Below are positions 1 through 7,600 of a stretch of 18,448 nt of DNA, piece by piece. The DNA is from Flectobacillus sp. (GTDB lineage Bacteria; Bacteroidota; Bacteroidia; Cytophagales; Spirosomataceae), in the NCBI GenBank assembly GCA_029865665.1, contig JARXAV010000321.1, forward strand, positions 1 through 18,448. The letters run 5' to 3'. The notes beneath the pieces are model-generated. The model ran no database searches, was not told where the DNA came from, and saw only the letters and a list, made by a program, of their open reading frames with translations. A program made the translations under genes and the position numbers. Each line of letters starts with the position of its first letter. Position 1 is the stretch's first letter.

Positions 1-1
1 G

Positions 2-1252
2 AACCTAAGCGAAGAAGCTATTTCCGAAATTGAGCAGCAGTTGATTACGGTTGGTAAAAATAACAAGTTCAAAAAGACGACCTACACCGCCAAAGGCAAT
101 GCTCAAGAAGCCCATGAAGCCATTAGACCTACGCATTTTGACGCAAGAACGGCAGGTGAAAATGAAGAACAACAAAAATTGTACAGCCTGATTTATTTGC
201 GTGCCATTGCTTCGCAAATGATTCCTGCGGAGTATTCCAACGATAAAATCAGTATTCTTGACCAAACCGACGGCAAACTCTTTGAATCCAACAAACGAAG
301 CCTAGTCGAAGCAGGATTCTTGGAAATGTATAACGATGCGTCGGAGGAAGACGAAGAAGAGGAAATCGGCTCAAGCATACAAGGAAAAATAGCAGTAGGT
401 GATGAATTGACTATTTTTGACATGACAGGAAAAGGCACGTATTCCAATCCTCCTAAACGCTACGACGAAGCTGGCTTAGTCAAAGAATTAGAAAAACGGG
501 GCATTGGTCGTCCTTCTACCTACGCTGCCATTTTAAATCAGGTAATTGCCATTAAGAAATATGCTTTCCCATCGACCATTGCACCTGTTATCAAAGAAGT
601 CGAAGTGATTCAACTCAATCACGAGTTTAAGGTGAGTTGCATACTAGAAAAGCAGAGCATCGGTGGTGATAAAAATAAGCTTATTCCATCAGAGCATGGA
701 ACAGCTATCATTGACTTTCTTAACGCCAATTTTAGCCGAATGATGGATTACCAATTTACGTCTAACATCGAAGCTCAACTAGACGAAGTAGTCGAAGGCA
801 AAGCAAATTATCTGGACGTGATGCAAGGCTTTGATACGACGCATTCGACGAGTCTCAAAGAATGCGAAGCCTTACCTGAAGTAAATGCTTTCGAGCGAAA
901 AACAACCTTGCTTGGACAATTAGAAGGACATCCTGTTAGCTATGGCAAGACGGAAAAAGGAGCTTATTTACTCCATCAAAATGTGTTTTATAATCTGAGC
1001 GACGAAACTATCCCTGACCTTGCTCAAGCTGGAGTGATTATCAAACAGCTCAAGGAGAAAAAAGCGTTAAGTCTGGTGCATCAGGTAAAAGACCTAGTAG
1101 TTAAAAATGGGCAGTATGGCTATTACATCGAAGACAAGAAAGGCAATAAAGCTCCGCTAAAAATGGAACTAGATGCCATTAAGCAATTAGATTATAAGGA
1201 ATTAAGCGACAAACTAAAAAGTTACCTAGCATGGAAAAAGAACAAGCGATAG
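2..1252 (+). CDS. topA: DNA topoisomerase I (type IA), C-terminal part, 5' end cut by window
   Basis: Type IA topoisomerases relax negatively supercoiled DNA by breaking one strand through a 5'-phosphotyrosine. The reading frame is open from base 2, so the gene starts before the window. The first visible residues, NLSEEA, match the stretch that follows the active-site motif YMRTDS in this family, so the catalytic tyrosine should lie about seven codons upstream (inference). Seen directly: EAHEAIRP at about bases 113-130 and GIGRPSTY at about 500-523, both family signatures, then the usual C-terminal part of the core and a Toprim C-terminal repeat-like tail ending in a lysine-rich stretch. No CxxC zinc-ribbon motifs are present. 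An acidic patch of E and D residues follows at about bases 343-365. The sequence between the GRPSTY motif and the C terminus is rather divergent, so a second TopA paralogue is possible. It overlaps the next gene by 22 bp. Confidence 0.9.
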   Translation, partial: NLSEEAISEIEQQLITVGKNNKFKKTTYTAKGNAQEAHEAIRPTHFDARTAGENEEQQKLYSLIYLRAIASQMIPAEYSNDKISILDQTDGKLFESNKRSLVEAGFLEMYNDASEEDEEEEIGSSIQGKIAVGDELTIFDMTGKGTYSNPPKRYDEAGLVKELEKRGIGRPSTYAAILNQVIAIKKYAFPSTIAPVIKEVEVIQLNHEFKVSCILEKQSIGGDKNKLIPSEHGTAIIDFLNANFSRMMDYQFTSNIEAQLDEVVEGKANYLDVMQGFDTTHSTSLKECEALPEVNAFERKTTLLGQLEGHPVSYGKTEKGAYLLHQNVFYNLSDETIPDLAQAGVIIKQLKEKKALSLVHQVKDLVVKNGQYGYYIEDKKGNKAPLKMELDAIKQLDYKELSDKLKSYLAWKKNKR

Positions 1253-2265
1253 AAAGAATTAGCTTACTGGATGCCATGCGTGGCTATTTCATTGCATGGG
1301 TTGGTTTGTTTAATACGTTCAACATCCTAAACGCAGTCTATCCAAATGCTTATTACTCCAGTATTTTACTGCTCATTAACGATAAAGGCTGGTTTTGCCT
1401 GTCGGCCATTTTTGGGTATAGTTTTGGGTTATTACTAAAAAAGCAGAAAGACGGAGCCAATATCTTTCTAAAACGGATGCTTGTCTTATTTTTACTAGGT
1501 ATGGCAAACAGTTTGCTTTACTACGGAGACATTCTAAAAGACTATGCCTTAATTGGAATGCTGATTTATGGGCTTAGAAAATACCTGATTCAGTATCCCG
1601 TTCGGTCGCTTTTACTCGTGCTGTTTCTGGTATTACTGACCCATGTTTTCGTAGATAATGATATGAGTAAAGCAGGAAGCATCAAGGATTTTAGGTACGC
1701 TTCCAATGTGTTTTGGGCGAATGTCAGCTATACCTTTCGCTTGAATGGGCAGTCGTATTATTACCTGATTACCTATCATTTGGAAATGTTACTTCTGGTT
1801 TTAATTGGCTTTTATGGGTCTTATTTAGGGATTGCCAGAACCTATCTTTGGGTATTTGACAAGGCGACTAGCAACTTTCGATTATACCTTGGATTAGATG
1901 TTTTGATGCTCCTTATTTTTGTTGCATCTGCCTTTATTCCCTGGTTAAATCGCCTAGCATACTTTGCCCATATTTTCTTGTTTTCCCTTTGGTACATGAC
2001 GGGTTTTTACCTCATTATTAAACCCCACACAAGCCTGCATCGGATACTTTCCAACTTAGGACGCAAAACGCTGACAATTTATATTCTTCAAAATGTCATT
2101 TTATGTTCGTTCTGGTTTGTGGGAGCTAACAAGGGTTTAGCTTTTAATTCATTGCTTTTTTTAGGATTGCAAATGGGGGTGTTAGGGGTGTTTCTCGTTA
2201 AGCAAACATGGTTGCAACGAGTTGGATTGGAAAGGATTTGGAGGAAGGTGGCTTGTTGGATTTAG
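1231..2265 (+). CDS. DUF418 (YeiB-type) multi-pass inner membrane protein
   Basis: A 344-residue hydrophobic protein with roughly eight to nine predicted membrane helices. Family marks are an N-terminal LLDAMRGYF segment like the LDxLRG of DUF418/YeiB proteins, a GYSFGLLLKKQ segment after the second helix, YYGDILKDYALIGML around residue 97-110, and a C-terminal GRKTLTIYILQN helix. DUF418 proteins are distantly related to acyltransferase-like membrane proteins and their substrate is generally unknown, so no reaction is assigned. The ATG at 1231 lies inside the end of the topoisomerase gene and directly precedes the RISLLDAMRG segment that normally sits near the N terminus, which supports this start. 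The 22-bp overlap suggests translational coupling with the upstream gene. Confidence 0.85.
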   Translation: MEKEQAIERISLLDAMRGYFIAWVGLFNTFNILNAVYPNAYYSSILLLINDKGWFCLSAIFGYSFGLLLKKQKDGANIFLKRMLVLFLLGMANSLLYYGDILKDYALIGMLIYGLRKYLIQYPVRSLLLVLFLVLLTHVFVDNDMSKAGSIKDFRYASNVFWANVSYTFRLNGQSYYYLITYHLEMLLLVLIGFYGSYLGIARTYLWVFDKATSNFRLYLGLDVLMLLIFVASAFIPWLNRLAYFAHIFLFSLWYMTGFYLIIKPHTSLHRILSNLGRKTLTIYILQNVILCSFWFVGANKGLAFNSLLFLGLQMGVLGVFLVKQTWLQRVGLERIWRKVACWI

Positions 2266-2286
2266 GTTAATACATTTTAAGAGTAG

Positions 2287-2328
2287 AGTACGTATTTATA
2301 CGTGTTTTATAGAGTATAAATACGTACT
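2287..2328 (+). terminator. Long AT-rich hairpin downstream of the topA-DUF418 unit
   Basis: Perfect 15-bp inverted repeat, 2287-2301 against 2314-2328, with a 12-nt loop, followed by TTTATTCT. It lies 21 bp after the DUF418 stop codon, so a factor-independent terminator is the simplest reading. The stem is AT-rich and the T tract is interrupted, so termination is plausible but not certain. The left arm also contains the self-complementary core ACGTATTTATACGT (2290-2303), so an operator is an alternative. Confidence 0.5.
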
Positions 2329-2362
2329 TTTATTCTCAAAGTGAGATATAGACGATAAATTT

Positions 2363-2402
2363 CGGTATCATTAATGCACATTAAATCTAAATGAAACTAC
2401 CG
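2363..2402 (+). promoter_or_regulatory. Small leader stem-loop before the 2416 gene
   Basis: CGGTA (2363-2367) pairs with TACCG (2398-2402), and TCATT (2368-2372) pairs with AATGA (2390-2394). A 3-nt bulge sits on the 3' side and a 17-nt loop at the top. The structure ends 13 nt before the start codon. The GGTA/TACC closing pairs resemble two other leader hairpins in this window, at 9923-9970 and 17220-17287. The stem is weak and may be chance. Confidence 0.25.
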
Positions 2403-2415
2403 TTATTACAAATCT

Positions 2416-3381
2416 ATGAAAGGAAAGCAACCTAAAGAATATAAGATTAAAATCCCTGTTTACGTTTCAGAGTTAATTGACAAGCCAATGGATATGTTTG
2501 GAGGCATTACCAAATTGGATATGATTAAAAGTATTAAAGATAAGCTTAGTACTTATAATGATAGCGTTAGAGAAATAAAAAGACAGAGACGTAACAAAAC
2601 ATTTGAGAAACATATTAAGGGGATTAATTATGATGAAATTGAACTGGGAGACACTAAGGCACTGCTACTGCGTATAACCTCGTTTAATACTAATTACTTG
2701 GATGGTTTTTTTGAAGAAGAAAAAAAAATAGTCCTTACAAAGAAAGCTAAAATAGGTAGTGATAATAACTTCATACTCATATATCCTAATATCTATAGTT
2801 TAGCACCCGAGAAGTATAGGTATCAATGGATTTTTTTACTTTACGAAGACCCTAATAAAGAAAGTTCGGATGTAATAGGTACAGCGAAAATTGTGCTTAA
2901 AGATATATTAAATATTGAAGTTAAAAACATCAAGTTAAATACTGTTATTGAAGCATTGAGAGATGCAAAAGTGACACCATTAGTGGAATTGAAAATTACT
3001 ACACTCGATTTTGATATTGAGGATAATTACCCCAAACTTAAAAATTACATTACCAGCAGAAAAGTAAAAACAATAGATGAGTCAATCTATGAAAATTTAC
3101 CTTCCGAAGATGCTATTGATTTAATTACCTTTGGTAAGAACTTTTTTCGGAAGGGATACCAGGTAGTTAAACGCTTTATACTTGGTAATAAGGAGTTTAA
3201 AATTACGCAAACCTATGAAGATGCTAATGAGAAAATCAAAGAGGTTGTCGAAGAGATATACAATTCGGAGACAACAATAACTGAAGATGAGTTACAAAAT
3301 GAACTTTATGAAACTGACTTTGTTTTAGGCAAGTTAGTACCAATTTTATCTCAATATCTTAACAATAAGGATGAAGACTGA
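2416..3381 (+). CDS. Soluble protein of unknown family, first gene of a two-gene module
   Basis: I do not recognise this 321-residue protein. It has no signal peptide or membrane helix and is rich in lysine, aspartate, glutamate and isoleucine. The N-terminal half looks like mixed alpha/beta folding: KYKIKIPVYV near the start, a basic patch around REIKRQRRNKTFEKH (about residues 52-66), then alternating strands. The last third is more helical and charged, with segments such as EKIKEVVEEIY and a terminal acidic tail. No nuclease, ATPase or protease motif is evident. Its stop overlaps the next start by 11 bp, so the two proteins are probably made together. The partner is a small membrane protein and the next operon is a restriction system, so a soluble sensor plus membrane effector is a reasonable guess, not a demonstrated role. 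A distant resemblance to DUF4747-like proteins was considered but cannot be confirmed by eye. Confidence 0.75.
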   Translation: MKGKQPKEYKIKIPVYVSELIDKPMDMFGGITKLDMIKSIKDKLSTYNDSVREIKRQRRNKTFEKHIKGINYDEIELGDTKALLLRITSFNTNYLDGFFEEEKKIVLTKKAKIGSDNNFILIYPNIYSLAPEKYRYQWIFLLYEDPNKESSDVIGTAKIVLKDILNIEVKNIKLNTVIEALRDAKVTPLVELKITTLDFDIEDNYPKLKNYITSRKVKTIDESIYENLPSEDAIDLITFGKNFFRKGYQVVKRFILGNKEFKITQTYEDANEKIKEVVEEIYNSETTITEDELQNELYETDFVLGKLVPILSQYLNNKDED

Positions 3382-3802
3382 TACTGTAATGATGATTTTG
3401 TCTGACATATCTAATTTCAATTTAGGTATGTTCGGAATCTCTATTACTGTCTTTACTGTACTATATGCCTTTATTTTAAGCCGAAAAGATAGCCTGAGAG
3501 AGTTAAATAATATCATAAAGTCAGGAAATAATTCACCTGCATTAATCCAAAAAACATCATTTTTCCTAGCACATACAACAAAGTGGAAACGGTTAAACCA
3601 ACATTTGAAATATTTGGCTACAATTTCTATTTTTTTATTCTTCGCAGCTACTATCCTAAAATACATCTACTATGCTGAGGAAAATAAGTCACTCATCAAT
3701 CTGGTGTGGCTACTGGTAATACTTACGTTTTTAGTAGCTGCATATATACTCGTTGTGTTAGCTCTTGTACTTAAAAATTATAACAAAACGACAAATTTTT
3801 AA
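3371..3802 (+). CDS. Small three-helix membrane protein, second gene of the module
   Basis: A 143-residue protein with three likely membrane helices at about residues 18-36, 81-96 and 109-134. A polar, basic, probably cytoplasmic loop of about 44 residues separates the first two helices. No catalytic motif is visible. The ATG at 3371 overlaps the upstream stop codon (3379-3381) by 11 bp, which fits translational coupling; an internal ATG at 3389 would remove six residues but not the first helix. In many phage-defence operons a soluble recognition protein is paired with a small membrane protein that breaches the inner membrane. This pair has that layout, but the family is not recognised here, so the role is inferred from context only. 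It could also be a simple membrane anchor for its partner. Confidence 0.75.
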   Translation: MKTDTVMMILSDISNFNLGMFGISITVFTVLYAFILSRKDSLRELNNIIKSGNNSPALIQKTSFFLAHTTKWKRLNQHLKYLATISIFLFFAATILKYIYYAEENKSLINLVWLLVILTFLVAAYILVVLALVLKNYNKTTNF

Positions 3803-3820
3803 TAGTTAGATACTTCTTCT

Positions 3821-3863
3821 AAATAGACTTCGCTAATAATTGGTTTATCATCGAAGTCTATTT
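3821..3863. terminator. Hairpin between convergent genes
   Basis: Perfect 12-bp inverted repeat, AAATAGACTTCG (3821-3832) against CGAAGTCTATTT (3852-3863), with a 19-nt loop. It sits in the 73-bp gap between the membrane-protein stop (3802) and the HEPN-gene stop (3876), which are convergent. Flanking CTTCTTCT and GAAGAATCA can extend the stem imperfectly. The position suits a bidirectional terminator, though neither side has a long clean T tract. Confidence 0.6.
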
Positions 3864-3875
3864 GAAGAATCATTT

Positions 3876-4562
3876 TCAATTAGCCCATGTTTTGAATTCT
3901 ACAAAAACAATCGTGGCTATTGCTTTTCTGTGAAAGTTAATTAAAATACTTTCGTCTCTTTCTGGTGCGATTTCATGAACAATTGTATTTCTATTCTTCT
4001 GTAAAGCCTTCAAAAAAGTAACTTCTTCTTCTTTAAAGTATTTCTGTTGTTCGATGAAATTTATACAATCTCCCCAATTGATTTTTTTTGGGTCTTGATC
4101 TATTTTTGCTTTAAACTGATTACAAAAGTTTTTATTTTCAAGAGACATGGCTTTCAGTTGATTCTCAAGAATCTTTGCTAAGATAGCTAATGACACATTA
4201 AGCTTTTCTCCTTTTAAGGCATGAATACAATCATCAATCTCCTGAGTAAAATCGGGCTTTTGATGAAAAACTTCACCTTTTAGCTTTTCAAGCTCAATAA
4301 TCAAGTCTTTTATCGACTCCTGAGGGTTAGGAATATGTTGAAATTCCTGATACCATGATTGCTGAGATAGATAGCTGTGTTTCCAGTTATTCAATTCAGT
4401 GTCTAAAATATGAATCCCATTTTTTAGTTTATCATTTTCCCTCTGCTTTTGAATGAGCTTTTTCTTGTTCTTGGTATCCTTATCAATTAACCAGGCAATT
4501 GCTAATAAGCAACCTGTGAATATTAAAACAAAAGTTAATTCAACGTTATTCTTCTTGGACAT
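3876..4562 (-). CDS. Membrane-anchored HEPN-domain protein, putative RNase
   Basis: A 228-residue protein in three parts: one N-terminal membrane helix (about residues 9-26), a lysine- and glutamine-rich probable coiled coil (about 30-90), and a helical C-terminal domain. That domain ends in RNTIVHE, with R191 and H196 giving the Rx4H motif of HEPN ribonucleases. The preceding sequence (LAKILENQLKAM, then CINFIEQQ, then FLKALQKNRN) has the helix pattern of DUF4145/HEPN-like proteins. HEPN domains are widespread in toxin and anti-phage systems, where the R and H cut RNA; some members lack activity. The gene starts 45 bp after the stop of the Type ISP restriction gene on the same strand, so co-transcription is likely. 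The anchor would hold the HEPN domain at the inner membrane, probably facing the cytoplasm. The HEPN assignment rests on motif and pattern reading; nuclease activity is inferred. Confidence 0.7.
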   Translation of the reverse strand: MSKKNNVELTFVLIFTGCLLAIAWLIDKDTKNKKKLIQKQRENDKLKNGIHILDTELNNWKHSYLSQQSWYQEFQHIPNPQESIKDLIIELEKLKGEVFHQKPDFTQEIDDCIHALKGEKLNVSLAILAKILENQLKAMSLENKNFCNQFKAKIDQDPKKINWGDCINFIEQQKYFKEEEVTFLKALQKNRNTIVHEIAPERDESILINFHRKAIATIVFVEFKTWAN

Positions 4563-4607
4563 TTATGTTGTGACTATGGATTTAGATAAAGTTTACTACA
4601 ATTCTCC

Positions 4608-7600
4608 CTACTCAAAACTAACTTTGGGTAGTTTATTGATGATTTCTACGGTTTCTGTACTTACTCGAATGATAGATAATAGTAGGTCTAAAATGTATCT
4701 TGGATTACCTACTTCTTCTGCCCAATCATTGGGGTCGTTCTTGATTCCGCTGTCTTTGTGCGTGGTTACTTGATAACGCTCTACTATCCAATCAATCGCT
4801 GATTTGCCGTTTACTTGATACTGATAGGCTTCATCAGGGATGTTTTCAATGATTATCTTTGAGTTATAGTAGATTACCGACTTATCTTGCTTACTGGCAA
4901 AACGCATTTTTTCTACTTTGAAAAAACCGCTTTCTGCTCCCTTAACGATTACTCCTTCGGCAGGTGGAACGTTTTCGTAGTCAACATGAAGTTTTGCTAA
5001 TTTTCGTCCCGCTTTAGAGAAACTCCAAAAGTCAGTAGGTTGAGCTACTAATGGAATACGTGGCAACATTTTCTTTAAATCATCTGCAAACAATTCTCTG
5101 TATTCTGGGCTATGTAAAAAACCATAGACATAGTAAAAAATATCTTCTTTGGTAACAATATTAGAATAAGACTGACGTGCTTGCTTTAAAATAAAATCGG
5201 AAATAGCATCACGTCTTTGATACTTCGTATGGTTGGTATCAAATAAATTAGTTTGCTCTGTTTTTACTTCTTCATAATAGTACAAAGGAAAGCACTGAGT
5301 ATCACCGTTAAAATGGAAGTTTGCAATTTTATCCGATAATAATACGGCTATTCCGTCATTAGCACTTGGTGAAATGCAGATAGTAAAATTTGGCAAATCT
5401 ATATTAGGGTAAAGCATTTCATTCCTACCGGTTCTTTCAATAAAAGATTTGTGAAAATATAAATTTTGTTTGCAAAATGGTCTGTAGTTACTCTTAATTA
5501 TTGCCGTATTAACAAAAAAATGTTGTTTACCATTTTCTAAATCTTTTTTAAGATTTGCCGACCAGCTTATTTTTCTTGCATCAGAACTTATTGTATCACC
5601 AATTTCTGATTTCTTTATCCCAATAGTTTTTTGCAGTTCCTGATTGTAAAAATCAATCATACTTTTCATATTAATTTCCACTGAAGTATAGCAGAAATTA
5701 TAAACCCAAAAATCTCTTGCCGTATTTACACCTACTGCATTAATATTAAAAAAAGACTGTGTAGTTAAACTATTTTTTTTTTCAGATGCTAAAGAAATAT
5801 AAGTACTGAATATATCATTACGCTGACTAATCCAATCCCCATATTCATTCGGTTGAATGTTAACCCATTCCATTTTCTTATTAGCCACAGAACTAAACTT
5901 TTTAATAATATTAAGTTTCTCTTCTGTTTTTAAGTAATCCCCAATATCATGATAATGGATGGTTGCCTTCTGTCCTTTAATACTAATTGGTTTTTTAACC
6001 AAAAAAGAAATTGAAATTGGAGTACGTGAACCAGAGCCAAAAATTTTGCCACCTTCTTTACGAGATAATTCACCACTGGTACGTTGATTACCACGAAGAT
6101 TAAAAACGTAAATCGTCGAAAATTCCATTTCGAGACATTTACGAAACCCGTCCGTACTGTTTCCATCTAACCAAGCTCCATTCGATACGAAGGCAATAAT
6201 TCCTCCATTATCTTTATCTAATCTATCCGAAGACCAGCGGAATGCTTTGATATAAGAATCATAAAGTGATTTATTAAGCCCTGCATTTGATTCTTTGGCA
6301 TAAGAATTGGCAATCTTTGCATCTAAAATAGGATAACTCTGATTTTGAGCATTATCATTCGCAGACTTTTGCCCAACAGAATAAGGAGGATTGCCAATAA
6401 TAACTCGTAAAGGTGCTTTTTTCTGAGCAATCACACGGTCTGAGTTTTGCGGAAACATCTCAGAAAACATCTTTTCACTTAGGTCTGATTCTCCTAATTG
6501 GAACGTATCGGTTAAGCAAATGCCCTCAAAAGGAATGTAGTTAACGTCCGTTGGATTGGTGTCAGGATTTTGAGCCATGAGTAAATCATGGAACGTGTTT
6601 TCGATGTTGATAGCCGCAATATAATAAGCCAAAAGCACGATTTCATTGGCGTGCAGCTCTTTACTATATTTTCGTTGTAAGTCCTGAGCCTTAATAAGAC
6701 CACTCTGGAGAAGTCTCGTCATAAACGTACCTGTCCCTGTGAATGGGTCTAGGATATGAACATTTTCGTCAGAAATAGAACGGTTGAACTCCTTTTGCAG
6801 AATAGCATCTACCGAATGAACCATAAAGTCCACGACCTCGATAGGAGTATAAACAATACCCAACTGTTCCACCATTTTAGGGAAAGCCGTTTTGAAGAAC
6901 TTATCGTATAATTCTACAATGATTTTTTGTTTACCTTCCGAATTATCAATACCCCCTGCACGTTCTTTTACCGAATCATAGAACTTTTGTAGCGTTTCTG
7001 CATCCTTATCAAAAGATTGGTCTTCCAACAAGTCCAGCATTTTTTGCATAGAAACCGAAATAGGGTTATTCTTAACGAATGAATATCCTTCAAAAAGAGC
7101 TTCAAAGACAGGTTTAGTAATGATATGCTGAGAAAGCATTTCAATTGCTTCTTCTTGTGTAATGGAAGGATTAATGTTTTTTTGGAGACCCGACAAAAAC
7201 AAGTTAAAAGCCTTTCCATGCTTTTTGTCTTCGTTCACTAAACGAGTAATCCGAAGAATATAACGTTCTGCAATTTGAGCGACATCCTTAGCCCATTGTT
7301 CCCAATAACGACGGTCTCCAACCTTTTCTACCATTTTGGCAAAAAGAGCATCCTGATATTTTTCAAAATCAAGCGACATTTGAATTAACTCGTCCGCAGA
7401 AGGGCCAGCAGTCGTAGCACCCGAACCACCTTCTGTATAACCTCCGTTGTTCGGTCGCCCTACGGTTACTTTATTAGATCTTTTTTTATTCAGCTCAATT
7501 TTATTAACCGTTGCATTAAAACGGTCATCATGGGCACGAAGAGCGTTCAACACGGTCCATACTACTTTATAATCGTCGCTTTTGGCTAAAACATCTTCCC

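Noticed and set aside
2336..2363. TAAATTTC as a -7 box for the 2416 gene
   Set aside because: The last base is wrong and no convincing -33 element is at the right distance.
4453..4773. Plus-strand open frame across the HEPN/restriction gene junction
   Set aside because: It lies antisense to two well-supported genes and its translation has no family features; it is a shadow frame.
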